Part shown: positions 54,573 through 64,000 of the stretch, in pieces
Position numbering within the stretch: position 1 is the stretch's first letter
Layout of the letters: the number at the start of each line of letters is the position of its first letter
Assembly (NCBI GenBank): GCA_022702545.1
Contig: JAHRBC010000004.1
Coordinates: 5,734,001-5,798,000 of the forward strand
Source of the DNA: Phycomyces nitens
Lineage: Eukaryota; Mucoromycota; Mucoromycetes; Mucorales; Phycomycetaceae
DNA length: 64,000 bases
Reading direction: 5' to 3'
Notes under the pieces: model-generated
The model's database searches: none
What the model was told of the DNA's origin: nothing
Seen by the model: the letters and a program-made list of their open reading frames with translations, nothing else
Translations under genes and position numbers: made by a program

Positions 54573-56446
54573 ATGGCATCTCCAGAGCAGCAGCCCATAC
54601 CCCAAGCAGACCCTATTGAGGAATCATTGCGCGTCGATGAAGAGGGAGGAGAGGATAAGGACCAACTTTCTCGTCGCTCATCGGCCACTGACCAAGACCA
54701 GTATCCACACTTTTCCAACCAACTGCCGTTGGTCGTACCCAATGTCAGAACAAAGCCTAGACGATCTACAAATGCACTCCATTTGCTTGTTCAGGAAGCA
54801 GCCCGGAATGTAAGAATTCTCCTTGGCCATCAGTATGCTAACCGAATGGGCTAGTTTATACTCTCAGACCTCGTGCATCGCTCTGCTGAAAGTCTTGCCG
54901 GTCTTGTAAAGGACAGACGTAAAGTATGGACGGAACTAAGACAGTATTCAGATGCAAAGGTTCTGGGTGAGGCCAAGCAGAAAATCATGCATGAATTGCG
55001 AGAGACAGATAAAGAGGCCTTGACTGATGTCAGTCCAGAAAGCGAGGTAAATATTACCAGCTCTTTTTGATACATCTTTTTATATTTTGGTGGGAATGGG
55101 CTTGGATTTTTGGATGAAGAACAGCGGGAGTCTTACTTGGCGGGATCCCATGGCGTATACCTAGATTATCAGGATGCGATTCGATGAACATGAAGCCGTT
55201 AGTCGCAGCTTTGAGGACGCATTGGCAGAACTGCGTTATGACAACAGCGAGGGAGAGGAAGAGGGACGCAAAGGTGTGTGAGTGAGTGTGTGTATGAGTG
55301 TGTGGGAGGGAGAGATGATGGAGGAGGAGGGGGCTACATTTATGATTCTGGTGATAAAAAAAATAGAGGTTGATATCTTTTGCTGTAGATCTTGAGGAGC
55401 TGTTCAAGATCCTTGAGCCTCTTATTGTTATTAGACCACGGCCTGCAGATAGATCTCAAACGAGGTTCGAGAAACGCGGTCGTGGTGGTGGACACCATGT
55501 AGGTGGACGGAACCCTCCCTATCCTACCCAGTTTCGACCACGCGATGTTCCAGGATACAGTAGAGGAGGACCAAGGGATTATCGAGACCGGAGAGACCGT
55601 GAAGAGTACTACCGTAGACGATATGAAGAAGATGACCGCCGTGAGTTTGACCGTCGCCCACCACCACCTGGTTACGAAGACTACCGCGGAAGAAGAGAGC
55701 CATATCCACCACGGCCACCTTTTGATGACCATCGAAGGAACCCTCGACCAGACAAAGACTCTAGGTTTCCAAACCCTCGCGACAATCGACCCTTTGCTGG
55801 CCCAATGAAGCCAGCAGTAGGATATGAGGCTGCCCCAAAACTAGCCATGCCTGGTGGTCCAGTAGACCCTTCGTATGGCTACCTGCCCCCAGCCGACCCA
55901 TACGCAGCACCTGTGCCTGCACGTAAGATTGAACTAAATTGCAACAATTACAACACTTAATTAATACATGAAATTAGCCATCTATGATCCAAATGCACAG
56001 TATTATCCACCAGATCCTTCAATGGCTGTCTATGGAGCCAGCTACCCAACACCCTATCCACCCCCACCACAGCAGCCATCATCATCACAGTGGTATCCTG
56101 CACCCATCAGTCTAAGTTTCTCTAGTCGAGATCCAGGCCGTCATATGGCGCTTCCTCTCCCAACGTATGTTTATCTAGTTTGATTTAATGGCTTGGTAGA
56201 TTTTTTTTAATTAAAATTACTTGTCCATGGCTAGGGATTTCATGGCAGGGCCCAGTGAAGCCCCCCGGTAAGGAGCACATTCCTTGCCAAATTGATAATT
56301 ATTCATAGTTTTTTTTTTATATATATATACATAGTCTTTCCATGCCAGAGCCGCATCAGTCGATTGGTGTCATCAAAGGCGTCATAGTGCGTGATGCACA
56401 GGGCAACATTGGCCTCACAAGCTACACGTTCAGTCCATTCAATTAA
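54573..56446 (+). CDS. Arg/Gly/Pro-rich protein with N-terminal helical region, family unknown
   Basis: Exons: 54573-54809, 54855-55046, 55165-55273, 55389-55922, 55978-56164, 56235-56267, 56335-56446 (467 aa). The first two acceptors (45-nt intron; CCTAG at 55164) were chosen by phase and are less certain. The N-terminal half is acidic and helical (LVQEAARN, SLAGLVKDRRKVWTELRQY, EAVSRSFEDALAELRYD). The middle is RGG/YRDRR/RRPPPPGY-rich, as in RNA-binding or condensate-forming proteins. The C-terminal third is Pro/Tyr-rich, ending in an ordered-looking GVIVRDAQGNIGLTSYTFSPF. I recognise no catalytic domain. A role in RNA metabolism is inference from composition. Confidence 0.7.
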
Positions 56447-56521
56447 AAACAAATAATATATATATATATATATATGCATATGTATACTTCATCTCATTCT
56501 TACCCCTCTACACACACACGC

Positions 56522-56523
<2 letters not shown>

Positions 56524-56567
<44 letters not shown>
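56524..56567. repeat. (CA)n microsatellite
   Basis: Uninterrupted CA dinucleotide run in the 247-bp spacer between two same-strand genes, preceded by an AT run at about 56456-56475. Confidence 0.9.
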
Positions 56568-56568
<1 letters not shown>

Positions 56569-56693
56569 TAAGGGCAATAAACCTCATTGACACTGATCGG
56601 CGACAAGGGAGACCCATTGTTTCCCTTTTTCGATCTACACGGTCACACCAAAGAAAGGGCCATACCAGCCTCGTCCCGACTGTCCCAAAACAC

Positions 56694-59508
56694 ATGGCCT
56701 CGACTACATTGTTCATCACAGATGGGAATCGCAACCCTCATAATAATAATAATAATAAACATCGACAGCTAAACTTTGAAAGATTTACAGCAGCAGATCA
56801 TGAACAATGGTTTGATGACCATCTCGGCAACACTGCTCACCACCAATTGACCATTGACCAACTGGCCATTGGTGGAGCGGCATTGATGCCAAACGAAACC
56901 ATCAATCCAAGTGTGATTATACAGGATATGGACAACAAAGAAACTATCCAGCCTAAAAACAATGATAAATTACTATTATTACCCAAAGGTGGCTATAAAG
57001 CTCATTTACCAGTTTATCTTCAACCCTCATTGTCAACTCCCATGGCTCCCTCACATGGAGGCAACCGTCAATCCAAGCCGATTGAAAAAATGCTCTCTGT
57101 CACCAACCCACGGACAAGTGCCAGTGCAACTACTCACAATCATAGCCCAGTCTCCAACTATTACTCACGACCAACCAACCAAACCACTCGACGCTCAGCA
57201 CGCCCAGCCATGAATACAAATAACAATAGTAATAATGACCTACTATTGAAGCCAATTCATGGTCATTCTACTGCTGACAACAATATCGACTGGAAGGCAA
57301 ACCCTGGTCCATCGATTCCACTAATGTCTGCACCACTGCCTCCACCCGAGGATCCTCTGCCCACTGGCCACCCACATAAAGATATATACTCTAGCCTGCC
57401 AAACAGCCTAAAAGGAAAATATCGAGAGGGCTTTTTATGGCCAACAAGCACGCCTCAAAAGGAGACCCAGGAAACACATGTGCCAGGCCAATTGGACGAC
57501 CAAATCTTCAAGGGCTGGTCAAGTAGCCCACCAAAAGGAATTTCTGCTGATCAAGGCACACAGACGTACGATCATGATCCTGAACCACCCAAGAATGATG
57601 ATCTGCCGGAACAGATCAATCACCATTCGTCGGAAATCAATCGGCATCACAAGCAGCCCGAAGAAGTATTTCATTTCATCAGCCACCTGGATCCCCAAGA
57701 CGCCTTCTTTTCTATTGCAAACCACCTTTCAACTATAGCACCTATCGAACAATGGTCTGGTATAGTCAGTCTCGACCTAAGCCATCAAGGACTAGTATCG
57801 ATTATGGATCTGTCTGATATTCTGCCTCATCTCGAATACCTAAACATGTAGGCCTCCCCCTCCCCTCCCCCAGTATTCATATATATATGTAAAAAAACAG
57901 GCTACTTATTTGGCATTGGTTTCCTAGATCCCACAATGCAATCTATCAAATATCAGGCTTACCGGCCTCTCTACAGACCATCAAAGCACAGACCAATAGG
58001 TATCTTGTACACTGCCCGAGACTTGTGCCAATATATCTGTCTACCTAGGCTCACTGACATTGAAGGATTCAACTCACTCCCTAATCTTCATCAGCTGGAT
58101 TTGTGTGATAATGCCATTAGCACTTTTCAAGGTAGCTCTATTTAATCTTATTCGCTTTATTCACTCTATTTTGCAGGCTTTGGTCCCTGTCCACATCTAA
58201 GAGTACTGCATGCCGAGAATAACAAGATATATTCCTGCAAGCCATTTCAGCACATCAGGAGCCTTACCTCTCTTAATCTGAGAAGCAATGTCATTAAGCG
58301 TTTACGATTCAGAGATACTGAACTGTAAGACTCGACAGTAGACTTTTAGTGTTTCTAAAATTCTACCTAGTCTTGAACTAGAATCCCTTGACGTATCCTA
58401 CAACCGAATTCAGAGCCTGGACTCAATTGAAGGCCTACCGAGTCTAAAGATACTTAACCTTGGTGAGTAATAAAGGATGGCATATGAATTGTGGAACTAA
58501 TGTGCTCTATAGACCACAATGATATCGAGAGTGTGTTTATAGAGACACCCATGGACCGACTGAAAATCTTGCGTCTAAGCTACAATCGTCTAAAGGCATT
58601 CAATGGCTCTCTATTTCCTGACCTACGGACTCTCTACCTCGACACAAACCAAATCAAACGAATTGTTGGCCTGTCTTGTATTCCTCGCCTCAACAGTTTC
58701 TCTGCTAGAAACCAAGGTGGAAATGCAATGTAAGAAAGTAGGGTCTGGGTAGCCCTGGTTGTTGCTAATATGCCTATAGGGACCTTAACCTCTATCACTT
58801 GAGAGGCTCTCGAAAGATCTATCTGTCAGGAAACCCCATGAAGCGTCTTGGGGACATGGTTGACTTTTTCACTTTGGAATATATTGAATTGTGTTCTGCT
58901 CAGCTTGAAGAATTGCCAAGTAGTTTTGCACGCCAGATGCCAAATCTTGTCGTGGTCTATCTCTCTAATAACTTTCTGACGAGCATAAGGCAATTGAGAG
59001 AGTTGCGGTATTTACGGAAGCTGGTCTTGCTGGACAATCGAATTTCCAACCTTGGAGACACGGTTGATGACCTTTCTTCCTTTCACCACCTGTACTACCT
59101 TGATCTCAGGTGTGTTTAGGTTTCCCAGACGGTTTAAAACAAGAGTAATTAATATAATAACATGGCCCAATTCTTTAATCCAGAGAGAATCCAATCTCAC
59201 AAAAGTTCTATCCGCCCGTAACTCCCAGCTCCAAACTGAAAGCACAGCCAAAACTAACCCAATACCTTGCACCCGAACATGATCTGACCTGGTCAACCAG
59301 AGACGATGAGTTTCAGGAACAATTGCCAGATCATTGGCGGGTGCGACGAGAAGGTTACCGAGCATCTCTAATCAAATACTGTGCTAGTCTAAAGACCATT
59401 GATAATGTCTGGGTCAAGGACGAAGAGCGAGACCATGCAGATGCGGCTGTGGCTGCCATTAGGGAGCAATCCAAAGATATGAGAAAGGCTCTTGAAGACG
59501 ACGAATAA
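56694..59508 (+). CDS. CDC11/NUD1-like leucine-rich-repeat scaffold
   Basis: Likely spindle-pole-body scaffold of the septation-initiation/mitotic-exit network (S. pombe Cdc11, S. cerevisiae Nud1). Exons: 56694-57847, 57928-57999, 58049-58131, 58177-58324, 58371-58462, 58513-58729, 58780-59109, 59184-59508 (806 aa). The N-terminal 340 residues are Asn/Pro/His-rich and disordered. From about 355 come roughly a dozen SDS22-type LRRs (GIVSLDLSHQGLVSI, LEYLNISHNAIYQI, LHQLDLCDNAI, LDVSYNRIQSL, LKILRLSYNRL, LRTLYLDTNQI). Family-specific pieces are the GL.SIMDLSDILPHLE start and the capping ENPISQKFYPP followed by a TWSTRDDEFQEQLPD-type acidic segment and R-x-GYRASLIKYC. Introns cut repeatedly within repeat units. 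Confidence 0.82.
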
Positions 59509-59646
59509 ACACTTTATTTTAAAATAATAATACTTAGAAGGTCGCACCAATGGACGGAGTGCAAGAGTGGGAAAATTCAAGGTGTTGAAAGTGGGAGTTT
59601 TGTAGAGATAAGAAAATAATCATAATATTATTATAAGCAGTTTATC

Positions 59647-62026
59647 ATGTTTAGGTTCTTTCGCTCGTCTGTCCGTTCAAGAACTCTTAAATCTGCCGTT
59701 TCTTGTCCAAAAACTGCAATGTCATTCTGTGCCTCATCAGTTACGCGATCGCCCTTGAATACTAATAGTGAAGCATTGGCATTCATTGACTTTTTGAATG
59801 CCTCTCCTTCTCCCTTTCATGCCGTTTCTGAATCAGTTCAGAGACTCGAAAAGGCTGGTTTCCAGAGATTAAGTGAACGTCAAGACTGGGATCTCAAGAA
59901 GCAGGGCAAATACTTTTTTACTCGCAACGGATCTTCTGTGGTTGCCTTTGTGGTTGGAGGGAAATACGAGACCGGGAACGGTTTCTCCATCGTAGGGGCC
60001 CACACGGATTCCCCTTGTCTCAAAGTAAGGCCATATACATATACATATACATATACATATATATTTGGTGATCCCTAGAGGATGAAACGTGTTTCTAAAT
60101 AATATTCTTATTTATTTGTTGGTACACCAAGGTCAAACCGGTTTCAAAAAAGGAGCAGGTTGGATATGTGGAAGTAGGCGTTGAACTGTACGGTGGCGGT
60201 ATCTGGTAAGGCTAGCTAACAAGCTTGGCTTGAGAGTGAGAGTGAGAGTGAGAGTGAGATTGAGATTGAGATTTGTCTGGCCAGGCACACTTGGTTTGAC
60301 CGTGATCTTGGTATTGCTGGCCGTGTCATGGTACAGAACCAAGACGGGAGCTTTAGACACACCTTGGTGCGAGTAAACAGGTAATACTCTGAGTGTGATG
60401 TTCATAAGGACCATTATATATCTTTATTGCTCCATAGACCCATCTTACGTGTCCCTACCTTGGCAATCCATCTGGATTCTTCTGCCAATACAGCCTTTTC
60501 ATTCAACAAGGAATCTCAGTTTATTCCTGTCCTGGCCACTACTGCAAAAGCGCAAGTATACTGACATCTGTAGTCTGTGGTTTACTAAATATCTTCTAGT
60601 GCCCTGAATGCCATGCCAAAGACCACGGAAGTACAGGAGAATAAGCACCATCCGGCCTTGATCGCAGTCCTGGCCGAAGAAATGGGAATCGCACGTAAGG
60701 CATAATGTTTGGAGGAGCCCTTTGGAACCTCACTAACCTCATATCCATCCTCCAGCCCATCAGATCCATGACTTTGATCTCTGCCTATATGATACCCAGC
60801 CAGCCACTCTGGGAGGTGTCTATGATGAGTTTATCTTTTCTGCTCGCCTGGACAACCTCGGCATGTCCTATTGTTCGCTCATGGTAATCATGGTGTCTGT
60901 CATTGCCTGTCTAATCTCTTGCCTAGGCCCTGATAAACACCTCAGACAACATCTCGGACGAGACAAACATTCGGCTGGTGTCCTTGTTTGATAATGAAGA
61001 GGTTGGCAGCACGACTGCCCATGGAGCCAACTCGAACCTCCTGCCTTCTACCCTCGAGCGTCTGGTGGCCACTGATATCGGCAAGGCCAGCAAGACCAGC
61101 AATGGCAACAAGGTGATTATAAAATCCTTGTCTCGGCTCTTGAAGGCTACAAAGAGTCCGTCCAAACCCGAGTCCGCTGGCACTCCTTGTCCTCAGACGT
61201 TGAGTGAGAAGCACCCCAGTTCACACATGCACTCACCTCTTCCTTTCTCATCTCATGATTCTGTTTCCTCTTGCTTTCCTTGGCCCCGTCGACCTCGAAA
61301 CACAAAGATCTCATTCGAACAAGCACTCCAGAAGAGTATGCTGGTCAGTGCAGATATGGCACATGCTGTCCACCCTAATTATAGGTAAGATTGCTGCAAG
61401 CCTTGGAGATGATGGACACTAATTTTTGAGGGGAGGTAGTGAAAAGTATGAAGAGAACCATCGTCCTGCCATGCACAAGGGCACTGTGATCAAGGTCAAT
61501 GCAAACCAGGTATTTTTTTATTTTATTTTTATTTTAAATGGCTTGGAGACCATGGCCAACATTGGACTATAGAGATATGCCACCACTGCACCCACCAGCC
61601 TGATCCTGCGTGAGGTTGCTCGTCGTCGCAAGGTGCCTGTTCAGGTAACAAAAAACAAAAAAAGACGGGCCAATAAATCGGTCGAGGAATCTCATTGTGA
61701 ATCTAGGAATTTGTTGTTCGCAACGATTCTTCCTGTGGATCCACAATTGGACCCATGTTGAGTGCCAAGTTAGGCCTTCGTACAATTGGTAAGATTATAA
61801 TATGCCCACATGTTTGCTGTGAATACAAATCCTCTACTAGATGTTGGAAACCCTCAGCTGAGCATGCACTCGATTCGTGAGATTGGTGGTGCAGATGATG
61901 TGAAGAATGGAATCGACCTATTGAGTGTAAGTTGTAAATTCTGCTTGGAGACGTACTAAAGGGCTTGTATTGTAGGCCTTTTTTGAGCTGTTTCCCATTG
62001 TGGAGGCAGGTGTATTTGTAGATTGA
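59647..62026 (+). CDS. aspartyl aminopeptidase, M18 family
   Basis: Dodecameric di-zinc metallopeptidase releasing N-terminal Asp/Glu (DNPEP; yeast Ape4). Twelve exons: 59647-60024, 60132-60205, 60285-60380, 60438-60551, 60600-60694, 60756-60883, 60927-61384, 61440-61509, 61573-61644, 61707-61788, 61841-61926, 61976-62026 (567 aa; usual about 475). Zinc and catalytic residues are intact: GAHTDSPCLK (His, Asp), SARLDN (Asp bridge), FDNEEVGS (Glu-Glu), SADMAHA (Asp), SMHSIRE (His). Two oddities: an Arg-rich 25-residue leader before an internal Met, and a Ser/Pro/Lys-rich insertion of about 70 residues (61,090-61,310) between the EEVGS and SADMAHA blocks, in frame and not removable by a consensus intron in phase. 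Intron 4 must use a GC donor (AAAGC|GCAAGT). Confidence 0.93.
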
Positions 62027-63484
62027 AGCCCTTGGAGTCCTGGTCCTATTAATACATTATATATTTGGAACGATTAAAGATATATATATATTCTTTTTTC
62101 CTATTGTTAAATACCAAGACCATGGTACATTTACATGTTAGCAATGTACCACATCTTGTTCAATTGGCCATCGAGAACACACACACACACACATATATAT
62201 AAGAGAAGTATCTTGCCAAATATACATATATAGAAAGCCAGAAAGTCTTTGCTCATCATCCTGGTGCCACAACAATTTCAACAACAACAAAAAAAAAGCA
62301 AGTATAATTATAAGCTTCGACACTCTAAACTCTTGATAGAGTTCTTTACAAGCCTCCTAGGGTCAATTAGACAAGTGTGTTGGCTAAAAATAGGGTTAGA
62401 TTGAGAAAGGAAAAGGAGTATGTCGGTCATGATAAGACCCAACTGCTCAGTGGAACAGAAATTTAGTTTATGAACACACACACACACACACACATTACCT
62501 TGTGCTATCATCAAGAGATTTATACAGAATGGTAGGCTGCCAAGATTAGCAGGATCTTCCAGAGGCATCATGCACTCTTTATAAAGGCTAGCTAGTATGC
62601 CAGGATAGCATGGTATCTGATACTCTTTGCTATAACACTGTATATATATTATTATTATTATTCAGGAACAAAGCCGAGATTCAAAGGGAGATGCAATAAA
62701 GAGTATGTTTTGTAATACCTCAAGGCCGTCATCTCCAAAGGGATCCCAGTTACTGTTTTATCCATCTTGCAAATGATCAATTAGGATCCATGCTATAGAT
62801 ATAGTCATTTCTGATATAAGAAAACCCGTTTCTACAAAGATTCCAGACAATCTTGAGGACTGGTGATAAACTAGCTGGTTTAAAATAGAAGGATCTTTAT
62901 GTGTGTGTATATATAATATATATATAGTCTGTACTATGTGACAGAATACGCAGGTAATCTCAATTGGATAATCAAGCTGTTGGAATTGACCTTTTCCATA
63001 TATAAAATGCTGTATCTGCCTCTCAAACCCCTCTTCTCTGATCGTTACACCTAAACCTACGATTTCAGCACGTCAAATTATCCATTTTCATTTTTTCTAG
63101 TGTGCAACTCCAGAATACAACAGTCTTTGTGACTTGTACACACATGGAAAAAAAAGCCGAGAAATTCAGCAAGTGATTGTTCCTCGTCCCACCATGCCCA
63201 CAGTGCAGTGTGGTGCTAGAGAATAAAAAACTCAAAATATACAAGGTTTCAAAGTGCCTTGATAAGGCTCTGTTTGTTGAGGCTCGAGGATCTTGTCTGG
63301 CAGGCGTACACAGACTTTCAGAACCATGACCGGGAAGCAAAATGATTTCAGAAGAACATCAAATGTTGTGTCCATGTACGACCCTTGAAGACGGAGGGCC
63401 AAATAGACATTTAAGTTAAAGGGCTATCGTAGCACTGATGGATTGTATATTTCCTACCTTTCTTTTTGCTCTTTATACAAGGCC
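62027..63484. other. intergenic region ahead of the P450 gene
   Basis: AT-rich with CA/GT microsatellites (62177-62191, 62474-62493) and TA runs. The 91-codon minus-strand frame at 63065-63340 has no recognisable family. No gene seen. Confidence 0.6.
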
Positions 63485-64000
63485 ATGGCAGACTATCTAT
63501 CTCTCTTGTCAAATGAGATCCAGAGGTTCTCCAGCGATCACCCCCAGGTTGCAGCCGTGGGTGCGTTTGGTGCAATGGCCCTCAGTCTAATGTACACTGT
63601 TGGGTCAAAAAAGGCCTCGCCAGATGGAGCAATTCCTCTTCCACAGCCCAGAGGACGTCTTCCTGTTATCGGCCATCTGTGGAGCATCATAAAGTCCCCT
63701 CATATCAAGATGTACGAATATTCCAAGGAACTGGGACCAATCTACCAAATGTCTTTTGGTGGACGTGATTACATTGTCCTCAACACTCCCGAAGTTGTCA
63801 AGGGAATCCTTGAAACCAATGGCAGCAAGAATTCAGACAGAGTCCCGAGTACGATTGTGCTCCTGATGAGCGGCGATGGACTGATGTGGGCCTGGGGAGC
63901 TGACAACAACTACCTTCGCAAATCCCGGCGCTTATTTCACAGTGGATTTATCAACAAGACCAATTGGGAGAAGAACTTTCCCCACTTGTACGATGATCAA
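63485..64000 (+). CDS. cytochrome P450, N-terminal part (runs off the window)
   Basis: Heme monooxygenase of the ER membrane; the substrate is unknown. The frame is open from ATG 63485 to the edge (172 codons, no intron). A hydrophobic anchor lies around residues 24-40 (AAVGAFGAMALSLMY), followed by the proline-rich hinge PLPQPRGRLPVIGHL and then the first sheet/helix region (MYEYSKELGPIYQMSFGGRDYIVLNTPEVVKGIL). The segment LRKSRRLFHSGF corresponds to the helix-C WxxxR heme-propionate region, here with the Trp position uncertain. The heme Cys motif lies beyond the window. Of the two ATGs near the start, 63485 sits in a GCCATGG context, good for initiation. Confidence 0.88.
   Translation, partial: MADYLSLLSNEIQRFSSDHPQVAAVGAFGAMALSLMYTVGSKKASPDGAIPLPQPRGRLPVIGHLWSIIKSPHIKMYEYSKELGPIYQMSFGGRDYIVLNTPEVVKGILETNGSKNSDRVPSTIVLLMSGDGLMWAWGADNNYLRKSRRLFHSGFINKTNWEKNFPHLYDDQ

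Noticed and set aside
63065..63340. 91-codon minus-strand frame before the P450 gene
   Set aside because: No recognisable domain, unusual composition, and it lies in the expected promoter area of the P450 gene.

Overview
The window looks like nuclear DNA of a filamentous fungus, most likely Mucoromycota (a Mucorales-type 'zygomycete', Phycomyces-like). The evidence is many short (about 45-90 nt) GT-AG introns, AT-rich spacers with poly-A/T and microsatellites, fungal-type YAK1, ERF2, AFG2 and CDC11/NUD1 homologues, a BRWD-type protein, and a ferritin gene (ferritins in fungi are known mainly from Mucorales). Species is not determinable by reading alone.

Layout. 1-183: 3' end of a gene (+). 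1.8-4.0 kb: class 3 lipase (-). 4.4-6.0 kb: degenerate repeats and a possible SAM-like exon. 6.2-11.9 kb: BRWD/PHIP-like WD40-bromodomain protein (+), convergent with YAK1 kinase (-, 12.4-16.1). 17.0-20.0: AFG2-type AAA ATPase (+). 20.3-21.1: ferritin (-), divergent from an O-fucosyltransferase-like protein (+, 21.4-23.1). 24.1-28.3: a DNA transposon carrying an intact 1,005-codon transposase (-). 29.5-30.7: C2H2 transcription factor (+). 30.7-42.5: gene desert with at least one decayed transposase. 42.5-43.1: mitochondrial DUF1279/FAM210-like protein (+). 43.9-45.9: class I/II aminotransferase (+). 46.1-46.9: small poly-Q protein (-). 47.2-48.8: ERF2-like DHHC palmitoyltransferase (-). 48.8-52.1: second gene-poor stretch. 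52.1-53.2: peroxisomal/mitochondrial carrier (-). 53.9-54.4: TRM112 (-), divergent from an Arg/Gly-rich protein (+, 54.6-56.4). 56.7-59.5: CDC11/NUD1-like LRR scaffold (+). 59.6-62.0: M18 aspartyl aminopeptidase (+). 63.5-end: 5' part of a cytochrome P450 (+).

The genes are unlinked housekeeping and regulatory functions (signalling, ribosome biogenesis/translation, iron storage, chromatin, cytokinesis); I see no metabolic cluster, CRISPR, phage or viral genes. The most noteworthy signals are the transposon with an 18-bp perfect inverted repeat, three introns whose reading frames demand GC-AG splicing at an identical GCAAGT donor, the ferritin with a complete animal-type ferroxidase centre, and a degraded IS630/Tc1-type transposase in the desert. 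I found no convincing tRNA, rRNA or other RNA gene.

Exon borders were assigned by eye from splice consensus plus reading-frame phase and family similarity; every multi-exon model given as complete sums to a whole number of codons.
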